Positions 22,338 to 34,679 of a DNA stretch of 64,000 nt are shown here, piece after piece. Location: NCBI GenBank assembly GCA_951802425.1, contig OX637801.1:2666001-2730000 (forward strand). Reading direction: 5' to 3'. The notes under the pieces are model-generated. The model saw only the letters and a program-made list of their open reading frames with translations, was not told the origin of the DNA and searched no databases. How positions within the stretch are numbered: the stretch's first letter is position 1; each line of letters starts with the position of its first letter. The translations under genes and the position numbers were made by a program. Source of the DNA: Clavaria fumosa. Its lineage: Eukaryota; Basidiomycota; Agaricomycetes; Agaricales; Clavariaceae.

Positions 22338-25300
22338 TTAAGGCTGGGCATCCCGACCAGCTAGCTTGGCCTTGTCAGGGTGAGCAAGGAAGAAGTCCCA
22401 GAGAAGCAGTGCCACATTGGTGAGGTTCCATTGTGGCTCCCAAGTGTTCTCCTCTACAGGGTATCCCAACCACTTCACCAGGTATCTCACTCCATGCCCC
22501 ACCTTCTTAACATCAAGGATCGCCTCCACATCATACTCCAGGTGGTCATCATCAATCGTAGGGGGCGGAGGGGGAGGCAGGTTCTGAGAAGGGAAGGAAG
22601 GGGGGTGGTATGGTGTCAACAGCAACTCATTGAAGACCTGATGGATGCGCCAGGCCCGAGGGAGCTTGAGGTGATACCCAGCAGGTCCCACCTTCTCCTC
22701 AACTGCAAAGGGGCCTGCTCTCTTGTTGTCAAGCTTTTTACAGGGCCGGTCCATCTTCAAGTTTCTAGTATCCAGCCAGACCAGATCTCCCTCAGAGTAC
22801 TCCTGACTTGGGTGTTTCCCCTTATTGTAGCTCTTCTTCATCACTGCCACTGCTTTCTCCATTGCCTCCTTGGCTGCTCTTCGGGACTCCGTGAGCTTAG
22901 CCATCCACTCGTCCACTGCCGGGTTCACCTCAGAAGGTGGCCGGAGCCCCCCATTCCATGGGTGTCGTCCATAATTGAGGAAGAAAGGTGTCTGTCCTGT
23001 CGCTGAGTGCTCACGATTATTAAGAGCAAACTCCGCAGTGGACAACCATTCAGCCCAGTCATCCTGGAGATGGTCCACGTAAGCCTGGAGATAGATCTCC
23101 ATCTCCTGGTTCGCCCGTTCTGTCTGTCCATCAGTCTGCGGATGAAAGGCAGTACTTGGATTTGCCTTTACCTGGATCATGGAGTAGAACTCCTTCATGA
23201 AGCGGGACACGAACTGGGACCCCTGGTCACTCACAACCTTGTGAGGGACTCCATGGTCACGAAACACTCGATCCCGGAGGAGACGCGCTGCTCCAAGTCC
23301 TGTGAGGTTGAGCCCGATCGCTTCGAGCAGTGTCCGTTTCGTGAATTTGTCGACAATAACAAGGATGGCATTATGTCCACGGGAGAGGGGGAGGGGACCG
23401 ACTATGTTCCATGAGATCACCAACCAGGGACCATCGGGCACCAGATGGGGGTGCAGTGGGGCAGCATGCTTGGTACGGTCAGGCTTCGTCCGCTGGCATG
23501 TCTCACACCCCTGGGCATACCAATCCGCATCTTTTACCATGTCCAGCCACCAATAACCCTTCACTAGTGCTGCTCTCAACTTCCGGGGCCCAGGGTGTCC
23601 AGCAGCGGGGAGGTCATGCTCAAACTCGAGAATGGCCTCACGAGCTCCTAGGGGGACCCAAGTGACTATCCCCTTTCGCCAGAGTCCAGCACGATCTTGT
23701 GTCCACTCATCATCAAGCTCCTCCGGCTTCTGTATGTGTACCACGCTATTTTTCTGGAGTAGTGTCTCCATTTCCGATGTGAATGACACACGGACTTCCA
23801 TTTCCGGGAAAACCTGCACTGGTGCATCCTCCTCCTCCATCTCTCCATAGTCTGGTCTCCGGGAGAGTGCATCTGCCTTTGTATTCGACTTGCCAGTGCG
23901 ATACTTTATCTCAAAGTCAAAGCACTGGAGCTCTCCAACCCAACGAACCTGCCTCAGCTTCAACTTCTGGGGCTTCCGGAAGTACTGGAGGTTTGCATGG
24001 TCCATCCAGATCTCAATCGTCTCCTCTGCTCCAATGAGGTATGCTCGCCACTCGCGAAGTGCCCAAATCACAGCCAAGAACTTCTTGTCATACACATCGT
24101 AGTTCTTCTCAGCTGCAGTGAGGGCCTTGGAGATATAGTCAACAACTCTCCAGGTTCCATCTGTCTGCTGCTGCGAGAGCACTCCACCAGTTGCCAGGTT
24201 GCTTGCATCTGTCTCTACCTTCCATCTCCCTTTGTCCTGAGGCAGAGCCAAGACCGGGGCCGATACGAGTGCCTGGCAGAGATCTTGGAAGGCTGCTTCC
24301 TCCTCCTCCCCCATTTCCATGGAACATTCCCAGTCAGCCGGAAGAGTGGCTTTGCCCAGGCAGAAAGATTCGGGATGTGCCGGCGGAGGTAGTTCAGCAT
24401 CCCATTGAACCTCTGGACATCCTTCACATTCTTAGGACGTGGCCAATCTCGGACTGCCGCACCCTTGGCCGGATCATGCTCTAGTCTGTTGTGGGAGATC
24501 TTCATCCCCAGGAAGATGATCTCACTCTTCTCAAACTTGCATTTACTGAGTTTGAGACACAACCCATTCTCTCCAAACTTCCTCAAGACCTGATCCATCC
24601 AGTACCGGTGTGTAGCCAAGTCCTCTGCAAACACAATGACATCATCCACATAGGCCCTCACATGTCCTCCTGCAATCTCCTCCCTCAACACATGATTCAT
24701 GAAGCGTTGGAAGGTAGCAGGGGCATTCTGCAGTCCAAACCACATGACAGCTGGTTCGAAGAGTCCACAGGGTGTCAGGAAGGCGCAGCAGTGCTGGTGC
24801 TCGGGCCAGACCTGCATAGATGGGAAACCTCCCTTTGCATCAATCTTAGAGTAAATCGACACTCCTTTAAGCACATCCACTGTGTCTCGGATGCGGGGGA
24901 GGGGGTACTTGTCCTTGATCAGGTGTGCATTCAGCCTCAAGTAGTCAATGATTGGCCGCAGTTTGTCCTTCTCATGTTTGAAGAAGAAGGGGCTGGCATA
25001 TGGGGATTTTGAGGGCCAGATTTGTCCAGAAGCAAGCTGCTCATCCACCCAATGGTTCATCTCCACCATCTCCTGCTGTGTCAAAGAATACAGCTTGGAG
25101 GAGAGGTGCTCAGGGTCCTTTTTGAACTCGATCTTAATATCGAAGTCTGGTCGGGAGCGGGGAAGTTCATCCCACTTTGCTTCACTAAACACCAAAGGGT
25201 AGCGGCTGGGCCAATCGGGGGTAGGGCCAGAGTTGGGAAAATGGGTGTCCAGAATACTCGTGGATGCGAGGGTACTCGTTTTCAGGGGTGCAGGGGCTCG

Positions 25301-26788
25301 AGGGGATGGGGAACACTGTGGGGGGCAGCGGGTAAGGCTCAGCTCTGCCTTCTGCCAGTCGATATCTGGGTTATGCCGCTTGAGCCAGTCATGCCCAAGG
25401 ATGACCTTGTGGGACTGGGTCTTTCCCAGCAGAAAGTGGATCTGCTCCTGGTGGTCACCAACTCTCACCAGCACCTCTATCCCATATCGGACCTTTCCAT
25501 CCCTGTTCTGTGTCCCATCCACATTATACATGGTGATTGGGTTCAGCAGGAGAGATGGCTCCAGTCCCACTCCTTTCGCCCACTCCAAATCCATGAAGCA
25601 GTTGGTGCACCCTGAGTTGACAAGGGCCTTCATTGTGGTCCCTTTGCCAGTGCTGAAAGCCTCCAAGTGCACCTGGATGGCTAGCTCTTGTGGCACATGT
25701 TTCTGCACTTCTGGCCGCACTCTGGTTAGGTGCTCTGCCAGTCTCACTTCCTCCTTCACCTCAGCCCCAGTTCGGGTATGTCTCCGCTGCAAGATAGTAT
25801 ATCGGGGTATACTTGCAGCAGGCACAGGGACGGAAAGGGGGCTGGCACACTTCTTCTCCCCAGTGGGAGTCCTCCTCTCTCTCACACACAGCTCTATGCA
25901 GGCTCGGAGCCGTGCAATCTCTTTCTCATATCCCTCCGCCATTTGGGGGGCACATGGTGCTGCCCGGGTTTGGGCCCTTGGGACCTGCAGACGCATATCA
26001 GGCAGGGGGCAGAAATGGACAGCATGGCCAGTCTGGTGGCATCAGAAACAACATCTCTCATCAGCAGGGGCCCATCCTCGGGCCATGGCCACATCTGGAG
26101 TACACAGCAGAGGGGTCACAAGAGGTCGCGAAACAGTCACGGCAGGTCGCGGTAGGGTCGCGGTGGGTCGCACGGGGGTCACAGTGGGTCGTGGTGTCCG
26201 TTCCGTGAGTATCCCATCCAGTCGCCTTTGCTGGGCATCAAGCCTCTCAGCCAGCACCCTCCATTCTCCATATGTCTCTGGCATCGGGGAGACACCATAG
26301 ATTCTCTCCACCAACCTCCTACTCAGGTTCAACTCCAGCCAATGGACTAGGATTCCTGAGTCCTTCTCTGCACTCAACTTCGCCCATCGGAACAGTGTCT
26401 CGAATTTTGCGAAGAACTCTGGTGCTGTCATGGCACCCTGTTTCAGCCCTGCAATATCGGCAAGGGCAGTCGCATGGTCATTCGGGTCATCGAATGTGCG
26501 CTTCATCTCCTCCACAAACTCTGCCCAGGTTCCGGCCTCGCCACTACCCAGGATCTCTTCCGCCTTCATATTTGCCCACTCCACAGCGAATCCTTCTCCA
26601 GTAATTTTGCTCAGAGCAAGAAGGACCTTCACCAGGTCCACAGCATAGACAGTCAGGTTCGCCATAAACAGGAGGCGAAGGGATCGGAGGAATGTATGGA
26701 AGTTCCTTTTCTGCCCATCAAAGGGGGCAACAGATAGGTCAAGCCTCATAGGTTGGGCTACAGGCGGGGTGACATGGTCTGCCATCAC
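22338..26788 (-). pseudogene. G1 gag-pol polyprotein with one stop, one frameshift and a lost integrase Asp
   Basis: One long frame encodes Gag (from 26788), then a CCHC zinc knuckle (C-x2-C-x4-H-x4-C) broken by a TGA at 26042-26044 where CGA (Arg) is likely. It continues in the same frame through aspartic protease (LVNSGCTNCFM, a variant of the DSG site with N), reverse transcriptase (AYVDDVIVF) and, after a one-base loss in a G/A tract near 24305, RNase H (ETDASN), integrase and a C-terminal chromodomain (YDVEAILDVKKVG through LVKWLGYPVEENTWEP). The first integrase catalytic Asp is Asn (SWNIVGPL at 23406-23408); copy G2 has SWDIVGPF. The later D (VVSDQGSQF) and E (ERANQE) remain. Chromodomains direct such elements to H3K9-methylated chromatin. 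Inactive. Confidence 0.92.
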
Positions 26789-27359
26789 AGGCCCTGGATG
26801 CTGTAAATAAAGTTCCAGGCCTTGGGCACTCAGGATTTCTTCGATCTCTTAACAGTCCTGTCCTCTTAGGCTGCTCTTCTGTGTACTTATGTACCTATAG
26901 AACTCTTATTCTATGAAACTTTTGTTAACGTGGGGCCCAAATGGTGTCCCAGGTGGTTGCTCCACAACTCCTAATGAGTTGCCCGTGCGCCCTCCTGACA
27001 ATGGTCACAGAGCAAGGGCCCTGTCCACTGGACCAGGAAGCTACAGAAAGACTATGTAGGGGCCTTTCCTTGCCCTGTACACTACACGATTCACTGGTAC
27101 GTAGCTGTAAAACAAAGTTCCGGGCCTTGGGCACTCAGTATCACTTGGGGAGGGTCACAGTTGACTTCCTCCTGGTCTGGTCACGTGTATCTACACACAG
27201 TAAAAATTTCACGTGGTTCTGTTACACACCGCGGGCAGGGTAAAGGAGAAGAGGATGATAGGGGCTGAGCTGTGACAACGTGTCACAGTTTGAAATTAAG
27301 GGTCCAGGCTAGCCGGGTTAGGACACGGGGCTTGGGCGGACAGGCGGATCTTAGTATTA

Positions 27360-27650
27360 TATCAGACTGGGTCTCACACAACTTAAGCGTAAGGTCATGA
27401 TGACAATACTAAGATAAGGGGAAAAGAGTACAAAAAAGGAAAAGCGAAAGTACTTATAGCAAATGCTTCGGCACTTGCCGACTTTCCCACGCTCGGACCC
27501 TCGGATCATGTGATGCGCCCAGGCCCCAGGTCATGTGATCTTACATGATTACATAATCTGACCCAGCCACAGGTCATGTGACCTTCCAACAACCCTCCCC
27601 AGTTTCTCCACAACTGCACTTTGGGATGGCTTACATAAGCGATCCTAACA
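27360..27650 (-). repeat. G1 5' LTR
   Basis: Partner of 22037-22326. Its inner border is followed by AATACTAAGATCC; no obvious tRNA primer-binding match was found by eye. Confidence 0.88.
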
Positions 27651-27857
27651 ATATAGCAAGAGCCTTGGGAGTTGCTGGCATTCCCATGCTCAGACCCATT
27701 GCATCATGTGATGTGCCAGAGGCTTGGGTCACATGACATATGATTACCTAATCTGTCTGCTGTACCAGTCATGTGACGTACCTGCGATCTTCCCGCAACC
27801 CTTTCCCGATCCTTTCCTGGCTTCTCTTGCCTGCTTATGTAAGCAATCCTGACACTT
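27651..27857 (-). repeat. LTR fragment of the G2 family in inverted orientation
   Basis: Reverse strand from 27857 reads TGTCAGGATTGCTTACATAA and follows the G2 LTR for about 207 bases to CTATAT, but with more CpG and several differences from the 5' LTR start at 21939. It therefore comes from a different, younger copy. The plus-oriented G2 LTR tail resumes directly at 27858. Confidence 0.75.
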
Positions 27858-27925
27858 TTCTCCTTATGTTAGTATCATCATCATTGACCTTACGATTAAG
27901 TGTGTGAGAGTCTGATTCAATACTA
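27858..27925 (+). repeat. Tail of the G2 5' LTR
   Basis: Matches the end of the 3' LTR (CTTATGTTAGTAT, CATTGACCTTAC, AAGTGTGTGAGA, GTCTGAT) and leads into the G2 internal region. Confidence 0.75.
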
Positions 27926-30900
27926 ACATCTGCCTGTCCACCCTAGCCCCATGTCCTAACCTGGCTAGCCTGGACCCTTAATCTCAAACTGTGACACATT
28001 GTCACAGCTCAACCCCTATCATCCTCTACTTCTTTACCCTGCCCACAGTGTGCAACAGAACTGCATGAAATTTTTACTGTGTGTAGATACACATGACCAA
28101 AACTGGAGGACAACCTCCGTGACCCTGCCCAAGCAATACTGAGTGCACCAAGCCCAGTACTTTATTTACAGCACCTGAGACTGAGACTGGGTTGAGCCCT
28201 GCTCCCCCCCAATTCCCCTGTTACTGATGTCCCCAAGACCCCATCACTGCTGCCAGGGCCTGTGATGGCTGACCATGTCACCCTGCCTGTAGCCCAAGCC
28301 ACAAGGCTGGACCTGTCTGTTGCCCCCTTCGATGGGCAGAAAAGAAACTTCTGCATGTTCCTCTGGTCACTTTGCCTCCTGTTTATGGCAAATCCAACTG
28401 TCTATGCCATGGACCTGGCAAAGGTTCTTTTCACACTCAGCAAAATGGCTGGAGAGGGGTTTGCTGCAGAGTGGGCAAATATGAAGGCTGAGGAGATCCT
28501 GAGTAATGAGGGGGTTGGAACCTGGGTGGAGTTTGTGGAGGAGATGAAGCAAGCCTTTGATGACCCGAATGACCATGCAATGACCCTTGCTGAGATTGCA
28601 AGGTTGAAACAGGGTGCTATGATGGCCCCAGGGTTCTTTGCAAAGTTTGAAATATTGTTCTGATGAGCAGGGATGAGTGAGGAGGCTGATTCAGACATCC
28701 TTGTCCATTGGCTGGAGCTGAACCTCAGCAGAAGACCAGTGGGGAGAATCTATGGGGTCTCACTGATGCCAGAGACCTATGTGCAATGGAAAGCACTTGC
28801 AGAGAGGCTGGATGCCCAACAGTGCCATTTTGATGGTGTCATTGCACAACAGAACTCTGCATGCCCTACCCCACCTGCTGCCAACTGACCCCTCCCCTCC
28901 AAACCTGTTTTACCCCTGCCCCTGCCCCTTGCCCCTACTTGGCCCAGCCATTGGCCCACACCCCTGCCCCTCCCATCATGCCACACCCTGCTGCTGCTGG
29001 CGATGCCATGATGGTGAATCATGCCTGTGTCCCTGGAGTAGTATGCACCTGTTTCCAATGTGGTCAAGCTGGCCACATGGTGAGAGAGTGCCTGCTCCCA
29101 GACACATGCCTGCAGATCCAGAGGCTGCAGCTCCATGCAATGGAAAGCCAGGCACGGAATGCTGAAGACTACAAGAATGAGATTGCACTGCTCTGAGACC
29201 AGGTGCAGTTGCTTGAGAGAGAGAGGAAGGCTCCTGTTGAGGAGCAGGACTTTGGAGATGAGGCCCAGTAAGTCCAAACTGGAGCCTCAGGAGTAAATAT
29301 CCCAGCCCCCCTCCTATCCCTGTACCTGCAGCTAGTATCCCAAAATATACTATCTTGCAGTGGAGACATACCCAGATTGGGGCTGAGGTGAAGGACAAAG
29401 TGGAAATGGAAACTGCTAAGAGTGAAATACCAAAAAGAGAAATGGGGGCTAGCAGGAAAGTGGAGCTGATGAAGCACCTTGCAGAGGTGCTGAAGGACAC
29501 CCTATCATGTATGCCCTGAGAGCTCTCCATCCAGGTGCACCTGGAAGCTCTCAACACTGGCAAATGGGCAACTACGAAAGCCCTTGTCAACTCAGGCTGC
29601 ACCAACTGCTTTATGGACTTGGAGTGAGCAAAAAAAGTGGGACTAGAGCCATCTCTGCTGCTGAACCCAATCACAATGTATAATGTGGATGGATCACAGA
29701 ACAGGAATGGTAAAATCTGGTATGGGATGGACTTGCTTGTCATAGTTGGTGACCACCAGGAGTGGATCCACTTCCTGCTAGGGAAGACCCAGTCCCACAT
29801 GGTGATCCTTGGGCATGACTGGTTAAAGTGACATTACCTGGAGATTGACTGGGTGAAAGCTGAAGTGAAGCTTACTCACTGCCCCAGCACCTGCACCTCT
29901 TCCCCCCACAGCTGCCTGACCCCAGCACAAGCCCCTGCACCCCTGAAAACAAGTACCCTGGTCTCTGCCAGTATTCTGGACACCTGTTTTCCCAACACTG
30001 GCCCCACTCCTGATTGGCCCAGCCTCTACCCCTTGGTCTTTAGCAAAGCAAAGTGGGATGAGCTCCCCCACTCCTGCCCTGACTTTGATATTAAAATCAA
30101 GTTCAAGACTGATCCTGGGCACCTCTCCACTAAGCTATACTCACTAATGTGAGAAGAGATGGTGGAGATGAACCAATGGGTAGATGAGCAGTTGGCATCT
30201 GGATGTATCTGACCTTCGAAATCCCTGTATGCAAGCCCCTTCTTCAAATGTGAGAAGGACAAGCTGCAACCAATTATCAACTACTTGAGGCTAAATGTGC
30301 ATCTGATCAAAGACAAGTACCCCCTCCCACACATCTGAGACACAGTGGATGTGCTTAAGGGAGCATCTATCTACTCCAAGATGCAAAGGGAGGCTTCCCC
30401 TCAATGCAGGTTTGGCCAGAACACCAGCACTGCTGTGCCTTCCTAATGCCCTGCAGACTCTTTGAACCAGCAGTTATGTGGTTTGGGCTGCAGAATGTGC
30501 CTGCAACCTTCCAGCACTTCATGAATCATGTGCTGAGGGAGGAAATTGCAGGAGGGCATGTCTGAGCCTATGTTGATGATGTGATAGTGTTTGCAGAGGA
30601 CTTGGCCACTCACTGGTACTGGATGGATTGAGTTTTGGAGAAGTTTGGAAAGAACAGGTTGTGCCTCAGGCTCAGTAAATGCAAGTTTGAAAAAAGTGAG
30701 ATCATCTTCCTTGGGATGAAGATCTCTCACAACTGCTTGGAACACAATCTGGCAAAGGGTGAAGCAGTGCAGAACTGGCCATGGCCTAGGAATGTGAAGG
30801 ACATGCAGAAGTTTAACAGGATGCTAAACTACCTCTGTCAGCACATTCCAAACCTCTCAGCTCGAGCCAAACCATTATTCTGGCTGACTGGGAAGGTTCC

Positions 30901-32769
30901 ATGGAAGTGGGAAGTGGAGGAGGAATTAGCCTTCCAGGATCTTTGCCTAGCACTCATATTGGCCCCTGTCTTGGCTCTACCACAAGACAAAGGGAGATGG
31001 AAGGTAGAGACAGATGCGAGTAACTTGGCAACTGGTGGAGTGCTCTTGCAGCAGCAGATGGATGGGACCTGGAGAGTTGTAGGCTACATCTCCAAGGCCC
31101 TCACCATGGCTGAGAAGAATTATGATGTGTATGACAAGGAGTTCCTGGCAGTAATCCAGGCACTATGGTAGTGGTGGGCCTACCTAATTGGAGTGGAGGA
31201 AACTATTGAGATCTGGACCAACCACACTAACCTCCAGTACTTCTGGAAGCCCCAGAAGTTGAAACTGAGGCAGGTCCATTGGGTTGGGGAGCTCCAGTGC
31301 TTCAACTTTGAGATAAAGTATCACACTGGAAAGTCAAACATGGAGGCAGATGTGCTCTTGTGGAGGCTGGACTATGGAGAGATGGTGGAAGAGGAGGTAC
31401 CAGTGCAAGTCTTCCCAGAGGTGGAGACCTGTATGTCATTCACATTGGAAATGGAGACACTGCTCCAGAAAAACAGTGCAGTGCATGTACAGAAGCCAGG
31501 GGAGCTTGATGATGAGTGGATGAGGGATCAGATGGGACTCTGGCAGAAGGCTGAAATCACCTGGGTACCCCCAGAGGCATGTGAGGCAGTGCTCACCTTC
31601 AAGCATGACCTCCCCATTGCTGGGCACCCTGGCCCATGAAAGCTGAGAGTGGCCCTGTTGAGGTCCTACTGGTGGGTGGGCATGGTGAAGGATTCCAACC
31701 AGTATGTGGGTGGGTGTGAGATGTGCCAATGGGTAAAGCCTGACTGGACCAGGCATGCCCTCCTGCTCCACCCACACCCTGTCCCTGAAGGGCCCTGGGC
31801 AGTAATCTCTTGGGACATTGTTGGGCCTTTCCCCCTCTCATGCAGGCACAATGCAATCCTTGTCATTGTTGACAAGTTCACAAAATGGACTCTCATTGAG
31901 GTGATTGGTCTTGATCTCACTGGACTTGGCACTGCTCGTATCCTTCAAGACTGGGTCTTCTGCAACCATGGAGTCCTGCAGAAAGTTGTGAGTGATCGGG
32001 GGACCCAGTTTGTGTCCAGGTTCATGAGGGAGTTCTATGGGATGATTGGGGTTAAAGAGAACCTGAGTACTGCCTTCCACCCACAGATGGATGGACAGAC
32101 AGAGCAGGTCAACCAGGAGGTTGAAGTGTATCTCTGGGCCTATGTTGATGTCATGAAAGCATCGTCCGTACTACCAGATCAGCAAATTTCAATCCTTAAC
32201 TTAAGAAACACCATGCAAATCAAGCGAACAAGGGGCTAAACCCCAACTATATATTTTATTGCAAGATAAGTACAATACTTATCTATGTGAAGGAAAGCCA
32301 AGACCCCTCTTCATCAAGGGAGGAGCCCGAGGTGCCATACTCAGATCCCCAGGACTCCTCTTCCCACGACTCATCCAAAGAGTCTGAGAAGTCAGACTCA
32401 CCCACAAACCCAAGGGCAACCCTCAAGGGATGGGAGGCGAACTGACCATCCCAGGTTCCCGCCTCTAGGGCAGCCTCTCACAGATCTCGCACAGTGCCGA
32501 GAGGACCTTCATCGTCCAGAGTAGGAGACGGGAGGGAGGAATAGGCGGGGGGGAGGTCAATGGTAGGAAGGGAGGGTGACGGAGGAGGTGCCACCAACGG
32601 GGTATCCAGAGGTTGGAGATCTGGACCTGGGGACGGTAAGCTGGATGTACAGGACCAGAACTGATCTCAGCCCAATCCTGCCCACCTTGGTACCAGGTAC
32701 CTTGATCACCCCAAGGGGTGGTGGCCCAGACGGTTGGCGAGGGAGGACGGGGAGGAGCCCAGTCCCAAT

Positions 32770-33096
32770 CTATAAAGAATCAGACTTACTGGAGACAGAG
32801 AGAAGCAACTCGGCTAGCTCACCATGAGGATCCTCGAGAAGGTCACAGATACGTCGGTAAGGACCTTGAGTCAAGGAGCAATCCTTGACAAGGTGGGAGG
32901 GATCCCCACAGGCGAAGCATCGGTCGAGGACCCAGTAAAGGTCCGCGTCGGCGGGGACGAGTTGGACCCACCAGTGGAAGGTATCGCAGGAGAGTTTGAT
33001 CCCAGTGCGGGGAGCGAAGAGGGAGGAGCTGTGGAAGAACTCGACGAGGTGGTGGCCTTGGAAACACATAGCAGGCAGACTCTGAAGAGACGGCAA
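32770..33096 (-). CDS. ORF with CCHC zinc knuckle inside L1
   Basis: Minus-strand frame whose best segment is LVPADADLYWVLDRCFACGD followed by PSHLVKDC, a C-x2-C-x4-H-x4-C knuckle as found in Gag and other nucleic-acid-binding proteins. The start is uncertain because upstream sequence in the same frame is short, and the frame may be the last exon of a longer gene on the minus strand. It runs opposite to the TATA box at 33521. Confidence 0.5.
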   Translation of the reverse strand: MPSLQSLPAMCFQGHHLVEFFHSSSLFAPRTGIKLSCDTFHWWVQLVPADADLYWVLDRCFACGDPSHLVKDCSLTQGPYRRICDLLEDPHGELAELLLSVSSKSDSL

Positions 33097-33483
33097 GAGG
33101 AGGAAGACCGTCCTTTTATCCAGTAACTGCCACAGGCTGATCTGGACCTCGATTGGGCAAACCCCTATCCACCAGACACAATCACCCCTAAGAAGATCTT
33201 TGATCAGAAGATCAGTTTCACTCGATCACTACATCACACCGATCGATCAAGTGATCATGACTCAGAACAGCTTGATCACAGATCATCTGATCCTCCGATC
33301 TCATCCCCAACAAGATCAGATGCAGCCAACCGTGATGTAATGCATCGAAGCGGGGACCCTGTCCGATCACTGATGACATCATCATCACAAGGATCCCAAC
33401 AAAGATCGACACTGCTCATACTCAGCATTCCAGTGCAAGCGCACAGCTTTCCTGATCATCTATCAGATTCCAATATTTAATCA

Positions 33484-33942
33484 ATGACTCATACATCACG
33501 TACAGCCATAGCTAGAGTATATAAGACCTGGGACTGGCCCACATGTACCCTAGCTTCGATCTTTTCATCTATACACTTACTTGAGAGACCTCAACTAAGT
33601 CTGACAGCAAACGTCGCTGCTGAGAACTTCACACTGGAAGGATTTGTCTTCCCGCCTTTAAGGTCACAAGTCATCCCTCCTGAGAGTTTCACCAGCCACC
33701 CATCGATTGAGCAGAACCTCTATCGGTTCGAGTATTACCAAAGGTATACGAGGACTTGGATAAAGGACCGACTACTCCAAGCCAATCCCCAGACTTATTA
33801 CCAGACACTTCGACTACTGCAGGAGTATTCCCTGCATATCGAAAGACAAGTCCGCCAGGACTATCGACTAGCATTAGAAACTGAACAGACCCTTCGCTCT
33901 ACCCTTGCACACCAAAGGGGTTTTGCTGTCACAAGCCCAACA
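33484..33942 (+). promoter_or_regulatory. Candidate LTR promoter of L1
   Basis: A GTATATAAGACC TATA-type box at about 33519 with a pyrimidine-rich start region after it, about 420 bases before the CA end of the element. This is where the U3/R boundary would be if L1 is a solo LTR in plus orientation. Confidence 0.4.
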
Positions 33943-34367
33943 GTTGACCATCTACAGGATGACTGGGTGGAATGGCTGTCCACAGCAGAGTTTGCACTCA
34001 ATAACTGTGGGCACTCTGCTACTGGATTCACGCCTTTCTACCTAGAGTATGGTTGGCACCCATGGAATGGTGGAATCTGGCCACCCTCTGAGGTGAACCC
34101 AGTGGCAGATGAATGGATGGCCAAGCTCATGGAATCCTGAAGAGCAGCCAGGGAAGCAATGGGGAAGGCGGCCAATGTGACGAAGGCCAGCTATGATAAG
34201 GGGAAGCAGCTGAGTCATGAATACTCAAAGGGGGACTTAGTCTGGCTGGACACCTGAAACTTGAAAATGGACTGGCCCTCTAAGAAACTTGACAACAAGT
34301 GGGCAGGACCCTTCATTATTGAAGAGAAGGTGGGACCAGCAGCATATCAGCTCAAGCTCCCCTGAGC

Positions 34368-34679
34368 TAGGCTTGGTCATGAGTGCACTTGCAGATCACC
34401 TGGATCCATGCACGTGGGTAACTCATGGTGCATGGGGCCATACTTGGATCCATGGGAAACTCATCCCCATGAGTACTCATGACAAGTACTCACAAGTACT
34501 CACAAGTAATTGATGATTCACCAGCCAAAATCTTGTCAAGACCATTGACTCAGATCCTCAAAGATCTTCAAAAAGCCCACACTAGGCAAACTCAGACTCA
34601 TGAGTTTCCTGACTCACAGGTTTTCCCACAAGTTTACCTGTGGAGATCTGTGAGTAACCTGGAGTCATGACCAAGCCTA
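34368..34679 (+). mobile_element. hAT-like MITE 4 (TSD CCCTGAGC)
   Basis: A 312-base element with 8-bp duplications CCCTGAGC at 34360-34367 and 34680-34687, and inverted ends TAGGCTTGGTCATGA. It interrupts the G2 integrase-to-chromodomain linker. The interior has repeated TGGATCCATG and ACTCATGA/TACTCACAAG motifs. No coding capacity. Confidence 0.9.

Larger units (their letters stand above)
22037..27650 (-). mobile_element. Ty3 chromovirus copy G1 (younger, minus strand)
   Basis: LTRs at 22037-22326 (3') and 27360-27650 (5'), about 290 bases, begin TGTTAGGATC and end TCTGATA on the minus strand, with high mutual identity. A polypurine tract (AAGAGGGGGG) adjoins the 3' LTR. Coding region 26788-22338. 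No matching target duplication is seen: the left neighbour is GGCTG, the right is ATATA, so the right border is rearranged (an inverted LTR fragment follows). CpG is retained far better than in G2. Confidence 0.88.
32149..33942 (+). mobile_element. 1.8-kb LTR-type insertion L1 (TSD GTTGA)
   Basis: Starts TGTCATGAAAGC and ends CCCAACA, with perfect 5-bp duplications GTTGA at 32144-32148 and 33943-33947; joining the flanks restores the G2 integrase frame. TG...CA ends and a 5-bp duplication mark a retroviral-type integrase product. I see no internal direct LTRs, so it is either a very long solo LTR or a small non-autonomous element. A TATATAAG box lies at about 33521 (plus); an AATAAA lies near the left end on the minus strand. 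It is CpG-rich compared with the element it sits in. Confidence 0.82.

Noticed and set aside
22380..25615. Several plus-strand frames of up to 200-350 codons over the G1 element
   Set aside because: They are antisense shadows of the G1 gag-pol polyprotein with no recognisable product.
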